Source: Actinoallomurus soli (GTDB lineage Bacteria > Actinomycetota > Actinomycetes > Streptosporangiales > Streptosporangiaceae). From it: a stretch of DNA of 64,000 nucleotides. The DNA lies in NCBI RefSeq assembly GCF_024055715.1, contig NZ_JAMXMV010000001.1:992001-1056000 (forward strand). Reading direction: 5' to 3'. Shown here piece by piece: positions 26,452 through 34,866 of the stretch; positions within the stretch are counted from its first letter, which is position 1, and each line of letters opens with the position of its first letter. A model generated the notes under the pieces. The model was not told where the DNA came from. It saw nothing but the letters and a program-made list of their open reading frames with translations, and did no database searches. The position numbers were made by a program, and so were the translations under genes.

Positions 26452-26502
26452 GCTCGACGCGTCGTGCCCGGTTCCCCGGGCACCGGTCACGACGCGTCGA
26501 GC
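26452..26502 (+). terminator. Terminator-like hairpin after livF
   Basis: Perfect 15-bp arms GCTCGACGCGTCGTG (26452-26466) and CACGACGCGTCGAGC (26488-26502) enclose a 21-base loop that itself contains CCCGG/CCGGG. It begins 3 bases after the livF stop. There is no T-tract, as is common for actinobacterial terminators. Confidence 0.75.
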
Positions 26503-26599
26503 AGAGACTCGAACGGAGAGACACCCGGTAGCGCGCCGAGGGCCCGGTCACGAGCGGCGACACCGCCCTGGCAGGATCGTCACCGTGGGCGTGAAGAGA

Positions 26600-26690
26600 G
26601 CGAAGGAGGGCGCTTGAGCGAGCGAAGCGAGCGAATCATGGGCACAGCGCCTCTGGTCGCTCCTCCGGCGAAGGAGGGCGCTTGAGCGAG
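26600..26690 (+). repeat. 23-bp direct repeat duplicating a ribosome site and TTG start
   Basis: The 23-base sequence that begins GCGAAGGAGGGCGCTTGAGC is present identically at 26600-26622 and 26668-26690. Each copy carries AAGGAGGG and TTGAGCGAG. The downstream copy provides the start of the GntR gene. The upstream copy opens a 23-codon frame (26614-26685) whose stop overlaps the GntR TTG. The GAGCGAGCGAAGCGAGCGAA stretch between them looks like a dispersed intergenic element. Confidence 0.7.
26614..26685 (+). CDS. Possible leader ORF coupled to the GntR gene
   Basis: TTG at 26614, preceded by AAGGAGGG, opens a 23-codon frame encoding SERSERIMGTAPLVAPPAK and ending EGA. Its TGA overlaps the TTG of the GntR gene (TTGA). 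The peptide has no recognisable function. The frame could arise simply because the initiation region was duplicated. If translated, it would couple or modulate regulator synthesis. Confidence 0.25.
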   Translation: MSERSERIMGTAPLVAPPAKEGA

Positions 26691-27353
26691 CTGAACCTGC
26701 CGTCGCTGGGGGTGCGGCAGAACGTCCGCGACCAGATCGCGCAGGCGCTGCGTGCCTCGCTCGTCGCCGGGGAGATGCGGCCCGGCGTCGTCTACTCCGC
26801 GCCCGCGCTGGCCGAACGGTTCGGCGTCTCGCCCACCCCCGTTCGCGAGGCGATGCTGGACCTGGTCAAAGAGGGCCTGGTCACCGTCGTACGGAACAAG
26901 GGCTTCCGGGTCACCGAGCTGTCCGACCGGGACCTGGACGACATCACCGAGGTTCGCGCGCTCATCGAGGTGCCGACCGTGGGCCGGGTCGCCGCGTCGC
27001 CCGACGGGGTCGAGAGGCTGCGCCCGATGGCGGAGGCGATCGTCGCCGCCGCCGAGCGCCGCGACATCCTCGCCTACATCGAGGCCGACCAGACGTTCCA
27101 TCTGGAGCTGCTCGCCCTGGCCGGCAACGCGCAGCTGGTCGAGGTGGTCCGTGAGCTGCGGCACCGCTCCCGCCTGTACGGCGTGCCCAAGCTCGCCGAG
27201 CGCGGCGAACTGCTGCCCTCGGCGCGGGAGCACCTGACCCTGCTCGACGTGATCGCGCGCGGTGACGTCAAGGGCGCCGAGACGCTGATGCGTCACCACC
27301 TGCGGCACGTCCGCGGCATCTGGGCCGGCCCCGCCAAGGCGACCGGCGGCTGA
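26682..27353 (+). CDS. GntR/FadR-type transcriptional regulator (FCD domain), probable hydroxyproline repressor
   Basis: TTG 26682 with GGAGGG 4 bases upstream gives 223 residues. The N-terminal winged helix (about 15-80) contains LAERFGVSPTPVREAMLDLVKEGLV. The FCD domain (about 90-210) has the metal/ligand residues in EADQTFHLELLALAGN and a later MRHHLRH. It should bind DNA as a dimer and release it when a hydroxyproline-pathway compound binds the FCD pocket. Its likely operators are the GTGA-N4-TCAC-like sites at 17003 and 19853. I see no copy of that site before its own gene, so autoregulation is not indicated. Confidence 0.85.
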   Translation: MSELNLPSLGVRQNVRDQIAQALRASLVAGEMRPGVVYSAPALAERFGVSPTPVREAMLDLVKEGLVTVVRNKGFRVTELSDRDLDDITEVRALIEVPTVGRVAASPDGVERLRPMAEAIVAAAERRDILAYIEADQTFHLELLALAGNAQLVEVVRELRHRSRLYGVPKLAERGELLPSAREHLTLLDVIARGDVKGAETLMRHHLRHVRGIWAGPAKATGG

Positions 27354-27457
27354 CCCGCAGGCCCGTCAAGGCGCCGACCGCGGGCCCGTCAAGTAACTCG
27401 CCCGCGGGCCCGTCGAGGTGACCGGCGGCCGCTCGCGCGGGCCGTACTCCGCCCGGA

Positions 27458-27481
27458 GTAGCCGGCGTGCCGGCGGGCTAC
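27458..27481 (+). terminator. Weak hairpin after the GntR gene
   Basis: GTAGCC (27458-27463) pairs with GGCTAC (27476-27481), with additional GC pairing inside. It lies in a 217-base spacer made partly of repeated CGGGCCCGTCAAG-like and CCGCCCGGAG-like units (27354-27500). It may end the regulator transcript. Confidence 0.35.
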
Positions 27482-27570
27482 CCCGCCCGGAGCAGCGGCG
27501 CTGCCTCTTCCCGACGGACGATCCGTCCGGGGCTGTCCCGCCATCCTTCGGGGGAGCGAAGGAGGGGCGC

Positions 27571-28395
27571 ATGACAGTTCCATCGACCGCCGCTCAGGAC
27601 GCCGGAACGGCCCGTACGGTCCCGCGTGCGATCTTGGGTCGGGCCCGTGCCCACTGGGCGGGCCGCCGGCGGATCGAGCGTCTCTGCCACGTCGTCGGCG
27701 CGGTGCTGATCGCCTCGGGGCTGTTCCACTTCGGCGTGTTCCTGGTGCGCGGCGGGCCGTGGGAGGGGCCGGTGTCCTGGCGCAAGCCGACGACGTTCGG
27801 CCTGTCGTTCGGGCTGACGCTGATCTCGATCACCTGGGTTGCGTCGTACCTGCTGCTGAGCCCGCGCGTACGGTCGTGGCTCCTCGGGGTCTTCGCCGCC
27901 GACTGTGTGCTGGAGGTCGCCGGCATCACCGTGCAGGCGTGGCGGCACGTGCCGTCCCACTTCGACACCGAGACGCCGCTGAGCACGGCGATCGCCATGA
28001 GTCTCGCCTTCGGCGGTGCCGTCCTCATCGTCGTGCTCGGCGCCCTGGCGGTCACGGCGTTCCGGGGGAGGACGCGTGGCCCGGCGGACCTGCGGCTGGC
28101 CCTCCGGGCGGGCTTCGGGCTGCTGATGGTGGGCCTGGCGACCGGGGCGGCCATGATCGCCAAGGGCGAGGTGCTGATCCGTTCCGGTCACCGGCAGGAG
28201 GCGTACGACACGGCAGGATCGTTGAAATGGGTGCACGGCATCACCCTGCACGCGGTCCTCGTGCTCCCCGCCCTGGCGGTGCTGCTGAACGCGCTGGGCC
28301 GGCCGCCGGAGCGCCGGTACCGCGCGGTCGCCGCCGCCACCGGCCTCTACGCGGCCGCCGCCGTCGTCGCCCTGATGATCTCCCTCGTCCGCTGA
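27571..28395 (+). CDS. Uncharacterised seven-helix membrane protein
   Basis: ATG 27571 follows AAGGAGGGG by 3-4 bases. The 274-residue product has a 40-residue basic cytoplasmic N-terminus, then seven hydrophobic segments at about residues 43-62, 75-95, 105-123, 138-160, 175-195, 215-235 and 248-270. Two conserved-looking loop stretches, RGGPWEGPVSWRKPTTFG between helices 1 and 2 and GSLKWVHGITLH before helix 6, contain several Trp and His and may form a membrane-embedded site. I do not recognise a characterised family with confidence. It is not obviously linked to the hydroxyproline genes or to the next gene, which is convergent. Confidence 0.75.
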   Translation: MTVPSTAAQDAGTARTVPRAILGRARAHWAGRRRIERLCHVVGAVLIASGLFHFGVFLVRGGPWEGPVSWRKPTTFGLSFGLTLISITWVASYLLLSPRVRSWLLGVFAADCVLEVAGITVQAWRHVPSHFDTETPLSTAIAMSLAFGGAVLIVVLGALAVTAFRGRTRGPADLRLALRAGFGLLMVGLATGAAMIAKGEVLIRSGHRQEAYDTAGSLKWVHGITLHAVLVLPALAVLLNALGRPPERRYRAVAAATGLYAAAAVVALMISLVR

Positions 28396-28405
28396 GGCGG
28401 ACCGC

Positions 28406-28993
28406 TCACATCGGGCCGAACAGGGACAGGTCAAGCATGATCGCCAGCATGACGGTGAGGGTGCGGGCCGGCTCGGAGATGTCCCGGTTGAACTCGATCT
28501 TGTAGTGGTCCGAGGGGGTGAGCCACTCCTTCACCGGCCCGGCCCAGGTCTTGCTCACGTGGGCGATCCGGGCGCCCGAGGCCGCGGTGACCTGGAAGTG
28601 TTTGAGCGACAGCTCTCCGACGGCGGTCGCCACGACCTGCTCCTGGTCGTCGGTAAGTTTGTAATGACGGGTCGTCCCGGTCGCGCGGATCCGGCCGACC
28701 AGGCCGCCGTCCGGCCCGTGGACCTCGGCGAGCCGCCCGTTCGGATGCCGGGTCAGCAGGAGGATCGCCTGGTCGTCGGTGCCGGTGACCGTGAGGATGC
28801 GCGCGCCCGGCGGCGGCGCGGTGGGCAGAGTCGCCTTCAGCATTTGCAGACGGGTGCGCCGATCGGTCTCCGTGGCGAACGCCAGGCGATTCCGCTTGTC
28901 ATCGAGAATCTCGTAGCTCGCCTGGGTCGGGAGGATTTTTCCGGGTTGCCGCAGCCGCACGACGGGGGAATCGAAGAGGACGTCCACACTCAC
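28406..28993 (-). CDS. LURP-one-related / scramblase-like family protein
   Basis: The 195-residue protein (GTG 28993; a second GTG lies at 28987) has the repeated beta-strand pattern of the Tubby-like LOR fold. Strands such as ASYEILDDKRNRLAFATE, RILTVTGTDDQAILLLTR, GGLVGRIRATG and RIAHVSKTW precede a C-terminal hydrophobic helix, TLTVMLAIMLDLSLFG. The family is common in bacteria but lacks a firm biochemical role; membrane-phospholipid or DNA association has been proposed for relatives. It overlaps nothing and follows the DUF72 gene on the same strand by 49 bases. A longer open frame upstream is antisense to the DUF72 gene and not credible. Confidence 0.75.
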   Translation of the reverse strand: MSVDVLFDSPVVRLRQPGKILPTQASYEILDDKRNRLAFATETDRRTRLQMLKATLPTAPPPGARILTVTGTDDQAILLLTRHPNGRLAEVHGPDGGLVGRIRATGTTRHYKLTDDQEQVVATAVGELSLKHFQVTAASGARIAHVSKTWAGPVKEWLTPSDHYKIEFNRDISEPARTLTVMLAIMLDLSLFGPM

Positions 28994-29042
28994 TGAGTAT
29001 GCCGTGTGTAAATGCTTTCCGTACCGGCCGCCAGGCTCTCCG

Positions 29043-29900
29043 TCAGAAGAGGGTCGGCGGCTCGGCGGGCGCCCGCATCGGCTCCGGCAGCGGTTCGAGC
29101 TCCGGAAGCCGGGCCCGTACGTCCTCGTGGAACCGGCGGGCGAGCTGCAGCGCCTCGGCGTTGTCCGGGGTGTGGATGAAGACCGTCGGCGAACGGCCTT
29201 CCCGCAGCCATCCGGCGACCTGGCCGACCCATCCCCGCCAGCCGGCGACCGTTTCGTCCACGGAGTCACGGCCGATGTACCGGACGATGGGCCGGTCGGT
29301 GAGGGCGACCGTGCGTCGTGCGACGCGCGGCTTGCGCGTCCAGGCGTCGCGCTCCATGTCGCTCGTCGGCGGGGTCTGGAAGAGCGCCGTGGTGTCGAAC
29401 GGGATCCACTCCGCACCGACGCCGGCGAGGGCCTTCTCGAGGAGCGCCGCGGCTCCCGGATCCTCGAAGAACGCGCGGTGCCGTACCTCGACGGCGTACC
29501 GGTGCGAGGGCGGGAGCCGGCGCAGGAAGGCCGCCAGCACCCCGACGTCGGCCGGCGCGAACGCCGGCGGCAGCTGGATCCAGAGCGCGTGGGCCCGCGG
29601 CCCGAGCGGCTCGATGGCGTCCAGGAAGGCGCGGAGTTCGGCGCCGACGTCCCCGAGGCGGCGCACATGCGTGATCGACTTGGGCATTTTCAGGACAAAG
29701 CGGAAATCCTCGTCGGTCTGACCCGCCCAGGTCTCCACCGTGCCACGCGCTGGAATGGCGTAGAAGGTGGTGTTCCCCTCGACCGCATTGCACCAGCTCG
29801 CGTACGCCTTCAGCCGTTCCTGCGGAGGAAGCGGATGAGGCAGGAATCGCCCCTGCCATGGCGCATGGGTCCACATCGCACATCCCACATGAAGCCGCAC
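29043..29900 (-). CDS. DUF72 domain-containing protein (TIM-barrel fold)
   Basis: GTG 29900 yields 285 residues and the standard DUF72 N-terminus LHVGCAMWTH...W. Further family features are NAVEGNTTFYAIP (residues 38-50), FRFVLKMPKSITH, LWIQLPPAFAP, YAVEVRHRAFF and the C-terminal VFIHTPDNAEA. DUF72 proteins adopt a TIM barrel and are widespread; the reaction is not established, and a metal-dependent sugar- or nucleic-acid-related activity has been suggested for relatives. The frame stays open upstream, but that part is antisense to the methyltransferase gene. Confidence 0.85.
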   Translation of the reverse strand: MRLHVGCAMWTHAPWQGRFLPHPLPPQERLKAYASWCNAVEGNTTFYAIPARGTVETWAGQTDEDFRFVLKMPKSITHVRRLGDVGAELRAFLDAIEPLGPRAHALWIQLPPAFAPADVGVLAAFLRRLPPSHRYAVEVRHRAFFEDPGAAALLEKALAGVGAEWIPFDTTALFQTPPTSDMERDAWTRKPRVARRTVALTDRPIVRYIGRDSVDETVAGWRGWVGQVAGWLREGRSPTVFIHTPDNAEALQLARRFHEDVRARLPELEPLPEPMRAPAEPPTLF

Positions 29901-30038
29901 GCACGCGACGCTACCCAAATCCCGGCGGTCCAGTGCTGGGGGCATTCGGAAACGGGTCCACCGGTGACCCGGCCGGTGCCGCGGGTGTCCGGAAAACCGG
30001 TTCCCGAGGCCGCTGGCGGTGTGGAAGGCTCGCTCGTC

Positions 30039-30818
30039 ATGGGAGAGCGGAAAGCGGACGGCAGCGCGGGCGACGCGGACTACGGCACGATCGGAACCGG
30101 GTACAGCGACTACCGCAGGCCGGACGACCGTATCGCCCGGCTCATCGCCGAGGCCCTGGGAGGCGCGCGGACGGTGGTCAACGTCGGCGCGGGCGCCGGT
30201 GGCTATGAGTCCGTGGCGCCGGACGTCACCCCGGTGGAGCCGTCGGCGTCCATGCGCGCCCAGCGGCCCGCCCATCTGCCGCCCGCCGTGGACGCCACGG
30301 CGGAGCACCTGCCGTTCGCCGACGACGCCTTCGACGCCGCGATGACGACGTTCAGCGTTCACCAGTGGAGCGACCTGAAGGCGGGCCTGCGGGAGATGCG
30401 GCGCGTCGCCCGCGGCCCCGTCGTCATCCTGACCTGCGACCCGGACCTGGTCCGGAACTTCTGGCTGTACGAGTACGCCCCGCTGGTCCTGGACACCGAG
30501 GCCCGCCGGTACCCGGCGATCGGCGACATCACCGAGGTGCTCGGCGGCGAGGCGTCGGTGCGGCCGGTGCCCATCCCCGCCGACTGCACCGACGGGTTCA
30601 ACGAGGCGTACTACGCGCGGCCGGAACGCCTCCTCGACCCCGGGGCACGGCAGGCGTGCTCGGCGTGGAGCTTCGTCGAGCCGGCACTGAGCGAGCAGTA
30701 CGTGCAACGCCTCCGAGGCGACCTCGAATCCGGCGCATGGGACGAGCGGCACGGCGCCCTGCGCCGGCAGCCGTATCTGGAGGGTTCGCTGGTCCTCGTC
30801 CGCGCGGTTCCGGCCTGA
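30039..30818 (+). CDS. Class I SAM-dependent methyltransferase
   Basis: The 259-residue protein (ATG 30039; GTG 30021 is an alternative) is a Methyltransf_11-type enzyme. Motif I is VVNVGAGAGGYE (about residues 48-59), an acidic motif II lies near VEPSASM, and AEHLPFADDAFDAAMTTFSVHQW is motif post-II/III (HLPFADDAFDAAMTTFSV shown as the key part). MRRVARGPVVILTCD is motif IV. The 90-residue C-terminal lid has no recognisable substrate motif, so the acceptor is unknown. It diverges from the DUF72 gene and converges on a TetR gene. Confidence 0.85.
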   Translation: MGERKADGSAGDADYGTIGTGYSDYRRPDDRIARLIAEALGGARTVVNVGAGAGGYESVAPDVTPVEPSASMRAQRPAHLPPAVDATAEHLPFADDAFDAAMTTFSVHQWSDLKAGLREMRRVARGPVVILTCDPDLVRNFWLYEYAPLVLDTEARRYPAIGDITEVLGGEASVRPVPIPADCTDGFNEAYYARPERLLDPGARQACSAWSFVEPALSEQYVQRLRGDLESGAWDERHGALRRQPYLEGSLVLVRAVPA

Positions 30819-30876
30819 CGCGGCCTGCCCGGCCGAGTCGTCCCGGCCGCCCGGGCCATGGGACCGGTGCGGCGGG

Positions 30877-31473
30877 TCAGTCCCGAGGGCCGGTCCGGGC
30901 GGCGGGCAGCAGGGCGAGCGCGGCCTGGCGGGCGTGCTCACCCGCGCCGGCCGCGTCGTGGTGCGCGGCGACGACGGTCGCCCCTTCGACGAGCATGAGC
31001 CACTGCCGTCCCAGGGCCGATGGATCGGCGGCCCCGGCGCGTTCGGCGATGCCGGTCAGGAGTTCGAGGTAGCCGTCCAGGTGGCGCGCGGTGATGTCGC
31101 GTACGGACGCGACGTGGTGCTGTGCGGCGGCGTTCAGCATCGCGCAGCCGCGGAACACCGGGTCGTCGTACCACTCCTGCAGGGCGTCGAACACCGCGGT
31201 GAGCTGGTCGGCGGGGTCCTGCCCGGCGGCCTCGGCGGCCTCGGCCAGCCATCGGGTCACCCGCTCGCTGCGCGCCTCCAGCATGGCTTCGACCAGGCCG
31301 TCCTTCGTGCCGAAGTGCCGGTAGAGCGTCTCCTTGGAGATCCCGAGCCGGGCGCACAACTCGGCGACGCCGATGCCGTCGAGGCCGCGCTCGTACAGCA
31401 GGGGAGTGGCCGTCTCCAGGATCGCGGCGCGGGTGCGCGCCGGGTCGATCGTCGCGCCTTTGCGAACCGGCAT
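30877..31473 (-). CDS. TetR family regulator
   Basis: ATG 31473 is chosen (198 residues; the reading frame extends further but without family similarity). The N-terminal HTH is clear: ARTRAAILETATPLLYERG, then VAELCARLGISKETLYRHFGTKDGLVEAM. The C-terminal ligand domain has QEWYDDPVFRGCAMLNAAAQ, the Cys-containing GC-x-x-x-N pattern typical of the TetR_C group with small ligands (as in YcdC/AcrR-like members). No adjacent gene is divergent, so its target cannot be read; the methyltransferase is convergent. Confidence 0.85.
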   Translation of the reverse strand: MPVRKGATIDPARTRAAILETATPLLYERGLDGIGVAELCARLGISKETLYRHFGTKDGLVEAMLEARSERVTRWLAEAAEAAGQDPADQLTAVFDALQEWYDDPVFRGCAMLNAAAQHHVASVRDITARHLDGYLELLTGIAERAGAADPSALGRQWLMLVEGATVVAAHHDAAGAGEHARQAALALLPAARTGPRD

Positions 31474-31607
31474 GCCATAGACCGTACCGCCCGGTTCGAT
31501 GAGCCGCCATCGTCCGAGAACCACCCCGTACGAGCGGCGATGACGGCAGGCCGGATGCCATCATCGCCTGCCGCCGGAGCCGGCCTGGAAGGGTCAGGTG
31601 CCGGCGC

Positions 31608-32192
31608 TCAACGCGGGCTGCGCCGGCTCCGGTAGGCCGCGACGCTGGCCCGGTGTGCGCAGGTTCGGGTGCAGTACTGCTTCGAGCCGTTGCGCGAGAG
31701 GTCCACGAAAGTGGCCCGGCAGGTCGGCCCGGCACATACGCCGAGACGAGCGGGGCCGAGCGTGGCGATCACGGAGGCCAGTGCGCTGAGCGTAGTCGCG
31801 GCAAGGTGCGCCGAGCAGCGGTCGGTGTCGGAGGTCACCTCGGTCCACCAGCGGTCGTCCTCGTGGCGCAGTAGCAGGGTGGCACGGCTGCGACGCAGAC
31901 CGTCGTTGATCAGAGCCGCAGCTTCGACCGCGTCCGCGTTCGCCCGTTCGAGCACCTCACGCACGGTTTCGCGCAACGCGCGGACTTCCGCCAGGTCGGC
32001 GCGGGTGAGATGCCGCGGACCGGTCCCTTGGTTCGCGGCCGAACTCGGAGGCTCAGCCGCGGGATGGTCGTCAAGGAAGTCCCGGAGCTGCTCCACGGTC
32101 TCGAGCGCGTCCTCTCCCTTGATCGGCCTCAAGGTGTTGGCCAGGTCGACGGCCGTCTGGACCGCCAATGGGCTGTAATACGCATCCCGCAT
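31608..32192 (-). CDS. CGNR-type zinc-finger regulator (ABATE domain), motif variant
   Basis: The 194-residue protein (ATG 32192, GGAG upstream) has the N-terminal stress-induced ABATE region, AVDLANTLRP to about residue 150. A C-terminal zinc finger follows: GVCAGPTCRATFVDLS, then GSKQYCTRTCAHR. The usual CGNR tetrapeptide is CAHR here, but the four Cys are retained. Such proteins act as DNA-binding regulators. It is divergent from an MFS exporter with only 39 bases between start codons, containing a perfect 10-bp palindrome, so it very probably controls that exporter and itself. Confidence 0.8.
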   Translation of the reverse strand: MRDAYYSPLAVQTAVDLANTLRPIKGEDALETVEQLRDFLDDHPAAEPPSSAANQGTGPRHLTRADLAEVRALRETVREVLERANADAVEAAALINDGLRRSRATLLLRHEDDRWWTEVTSDTDRCSAHLAATTLSALASVIATLGPARLGVCAGPTCRATFVDLSRNGSKQYCTRTCAHRASVAAYRSRRSPR

Positions 32193-32215
32193 TTGACGTA
32201 TCTCCTCGCCGCCTC

Positions 32216-32225
32216 GTAACGTTAC
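32216..32225. promoter_or_regulatory. Palindrome GTAACGTTAC between CGNR regulator and MFS exporter
   Basis: A perfect 10-bp palindrome lies centrally in the 39-base divergent spacer. A TTGACG hexamer is nearby at 32193-32198. The placement is ideal for a shared operator bound by the CGNR protein. Binding is inference. Confidence 0.5.
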
Positions 32226-32231
32226 ACGCAA

Positions 32232-33692
32232 ATGAGCTTTCGCATGTCACAACATACCCGGCAGGGGACGACGCCGCAGACGATCCCGTCTGGAGGGTCC
32301 CCGGCACCGGAGCGAACCGACGCCCCGGACGGGCGTCGGCTGGGGCTGACTTTGGGGATGCTGGTGCTGCCGATGTACGTGGCACTGGGTGCGCCGTCGG
32401 TGGCCCTGCCGGCCATCGGCCGCGCACTCGCGGTGCCGTTCGGGGCCACCGCATGGATTCTCGCCGCGTGGTCGCTGACCTCCGCGCTCGCGATGCCGGT
32501 CGCGGGTCGGCTACTGGTCCGCTGGAGCCCCTTCCAGGTCCTCGTCGCCGGGGTCGTGGCGCTCGCCGCGGGCTCCGTGCTCGCCGGAGCCGGGCCGACA
32601 CTGTCCGTCGTGATCGTCGGCCGACTGATCGGCGGCGCCGGGGCGGGCGCGACCGTGATCGCCGTCTTTGCCGCGGCCACCGCCCTTCCCCGGCGGCAAC
32701 GGATCCGCGCCCTGGGAATCATCGCGGCCGCCAGCGCGACGGCGTCGGGGTGCGGGACACTGTTGGGCGGGGCGGTGACCGCATGGTTCGGGTGGCGTGC
32801 CGTGCTCGCGATCCCGGTCCTCGCGCTGCCCTTCCTGCTGGCCGCATTGCCGAGTAGGCGCGCGCTGACGCGGAGCGGTAGCGGCTGCGAGCGAAACGGC
32901 TCGACCGGGCGACTCGATATCGTCGGCGCGGCCGTGCTGTCGGTACTCGCCGGCTCCTTGATCACGTTGCTGCAGGCACACTCGGTCGGCCTGTCCGCTC
33001 CGGTCACGCTCGTCGTGGCTGCCGCCGGGGCGCTCGCCGCTGTGGGACTGTGGTGGCGCGTGCGAAGCACGCCCGACGGGTTCGTGCCTCGGCGGGTGAT
33101 CGCATCCCGCGGCTTCCTGGCGGCCGGGCTCATCGGCGGGACCGTCTTCGCCGGCTACTACGGGGTGCTGTTCCGCGCCCCGTCCCTGATCGAGCAGGCC
33201 ACGGGCGGTGGCCCCCTGGAAGCCGGCGTGCTCTTGGTCCCGGCCGCCGCCTGCTCGGTGCTGGCCGGGCGGCTGGTCGGCACCTTGACCGACCGGTTCA
33301 CCGGCTGGCAGGTGTCGGCCGGGCTTGCGGCACTCACCGTCGTCGGCGTGCTCGTGGTCGCGATCTTCACCGGGCCGATTCCGATTGTCGTCGGCACGGC
33401 GTTGACCGTGTGCGGGTTCGCCGGCGCCCAAGCCGTACTGGTGAGCCTCGCGCCGGACCTGGTCGCCGCGGACGACCGCGACACCGCACAGAGCCTGCTC
33501 AACTTCATGAACGCCCTGGGTGGCGGGATCGGTCCGGCCGCTGTCGCGGGCCTGTCCGGCATCGTGCCGGTGCCGGTGGCCCTCGCCGTGCTCGCGGCGC
33601 TCCCCCTGGCCGGACTCGTCCTCAGCCTGACCCGGCGCCCTATCGCCGACCGCCGCCCCGAACCCGACGCAACGCGTGGGAGCCCGCGATGA
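32232..33692 (+). CDS. MFS drug exporter, DHA2 (14-TM) type
   Basis: The product is 486 residues from ATG 32232, or 482 from ATG 32244. After a 35-residue Pro-rich cytoplasmic tail there are about 13-14 hydrophobic segments. Motif-A-like loops and the DHA2 antiporter motif C region around TASGCGTLLGGAVTAWFGWRAV (GCGTLLGGAVTAWFGWR) are visible, as is NFMNALGGGIGPA in the second half. It should export a toxic compound or metabolite using the proton gradient. Regulation by the divergent CGNR protein is likely. The stop overlaps a 10-codon ATG frame that I do not consider a gene; the epoxide hydrolase follows 52 bases later and may be co-transcribed. Confidence 0.85.
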   Translation: MSFRMSQHTRQGTTPQTIPSGGSPAPERTDAPDGRRLGLTLGMLVLPMYVALGAPSVALPAIGRALAVPFGATAWILAAWSLTSALAMPVAGRLLVRWSPFQVLVAGVVALAAGSVLAGAGPTLSVVIVGRLIGGAGAGATVIAVFAAATALPRRQRIRALGIIAAASATASGCGTLLGGAVTAWFGWRAVLAIPVLALPFLLAALPSRRALTRSGSGCERNGSTGRLDIVGAAVLSVLAGSLITLLQAHSVGLSAPVTLVVAAAGALAAVGLWWRVRSTPDGFVPRRVIASRGFLAAGLIGGTVFAGYYGVLFRAPSLIEQATGGGPLEAGVLLVPAAACSVLAGRLVGTLTDRFTGWQVSAGLAALTVVGVLVVAIFTGPIPIVVGTALTVCGFAGAQAVLVSLAPDLVAADDRDTAQSLLNFMNALGGGIGPAAVAGLSGIVPVPVALAVLAALPLAGLVLSLTRRPIADRRPEPDATRGSPR

Positions 33693-33744
33693 CGGTCCAC
33701 CTGCATCTGATCCGATAACGCCTTGACCAGTAGGGAGCCTTGCC

Positions 33745-34866
33745 ATGTCCGCCGAGCCATTCGAGGTCAGCATCACCGAAGCCGAGATCGCGGACCTGCG
33801 TGAACGATTGCGACGGACACGGTGGCCCGAGCGCGAGCCGGTGGACGACTGGTCACAGGGTTTGCCGCTGGCGTATGCGCAGGAGCTGTGCCGCAGCTGG
33901 GCCGAGGACTACGACTTCGGGTTCGCCGAGCGGCTGAACGTGTTCCCGCAGTACCGCGACACGATCGACGGGCTGGGCATCCACTTCCTGCACGTCCGCT
34001 CGCCGGAGCCGGACGCGTTCCCGCTCGTGCTCACGCACGGGTGGCCGGGTTCGGTTCTCGAGTTCCTGGAGGTCCTCGGCCCGCTGACCGACCCGCGCGC
34101 GCACGGCGGGGACCCGGCGGACGCGTTCCACGTGGTCGCGCCGTCGTTGCCCGGGTACGGCTGGAGTGACAAGCCGTCGACGACCGGGTGGGGCATCACT
34201 CGCACCGCGCGCGCCTGGGACACGTTGATGGTCTCGCTGGGTTACGAACGGTACGGCGCGCAGGGCGGTGACTGGGGTTCGGCAGTGTCCGGCGCGCTGG
34301 GCGAGGTGGCGCCCGAGCGGGTCGCCGGCGTGCACCTGAACCTGGGATCCGTGGCGGCGGGCACGTTCGACGACCCGACGCCCGCGGAGCTGGCGAATCT
34401 CGAGGCCGAGAAGGAGATGCAGCGCACCGGCCGGGGGTACTCGGCGATCCAGGCGACCCGGCCGCAGACGCTCGGCTACGGCCTCACCGACTCCCCGGCC
34501 GGGCAGGCCGCCTGGATCGCCGAGAAGTTCTGGGCGTGGACGGACAACGACGGCCATCCCGAGGACGCGTTGTCGCGGCAGACGATCCTCGACGAGATCT
34601 CGGTCTATTGGTTCACCGCGTCGGCCACGTCGTCGGCGCGCCTGTACTGGGAGAGCTTCGCCAACTTCCGGGACAAGGTGACCGCGCCATCCGGGCTGTC
34701 GGTCTACCCGCGCGACATAACCCGCCCGTCGAGGCGGGAGGCCGAGCTGCGGTTCACCGACCTGCGCTGGTTCGAGGAGCTGCCGCATGGTGGCCACTTC
34801 GCCGCGCTGGAGCAGCCGGAGTCGCTGGTCAAGCAGGTGCGCGGGTTCTTCCGCCTGTTCCGCTGA
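33745..34866 (+). CDS. Epoxide hydrolase, EHN-domain alpha/beta hydrolase
   Basis: ATG 33745 follows AGGGAG. The 373-residue protein has an N-terminal EHN domain (residues 4-110; FEVSITEAEIADLRERLRR, then LNVFPQYRDTIDGLGIHFLH). It continues with the alpha/beta hydrolase core: oxyanion HGWPGS (about 101-106), nucleophile Asp in AQGGDWGS (about 176), and the general base His in LPHGGHFAALEQP (about 351). A lid Tyr is in YWFTASATSSARLYWE. It should open an epoxide to a diol via an ester intermediate, in the cytoplasm. Together with the MFS exporter it suggests detoxification of a reactive epoxide or antibiotic. Confidence 0.88.
   Translation: MSAEPFEVSITEAEIADLRERLRRTRWPEREPVDDWSQGLPLAYAQELCRSWAEDYDFGFAERLNVFPQYRDTIDGLGIHFLHVRSPEPDAFPLVLTHGWPGSVLEFLEVLGPLTDPRAHGGDPADAFHVVAPSLPGYGWSDKPSTTGWGITRTARAWDTLMVSLGYERYGAQGGDWGSAVSGALGEVAPERVAGVHLNLGSVAAGTFDDPTPAELANLEAEKEMQRTGRGYSAIQATRPQTLGYGLTDSPAGQAAWIAEKFWAWTDNDGHPEDALSRQTILDEISVYWFTASATSSARLYWESFANFRDKVTAPSGLSVYPRDITRPSRREAELRFTDLRWFEELPHGGHFAALEQPESLVKQVRGFFRLFR

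Noticed and set aside
28994-29668. N-terminal extension of the LURP-one-related gene across the DUF72 gene
   Set aside because: It is antisense or out of frame to a clear DUF72 protein, with Arg/Ser-rich shadow composition.
33689-33718. Ten-codon ATG frame (MTVHLHLIR) overlapping the MFS stop
   Set aside because: It is very short, has no own ribosome site and no recognised leader-peptide function; a chance frame between two coupled genes.
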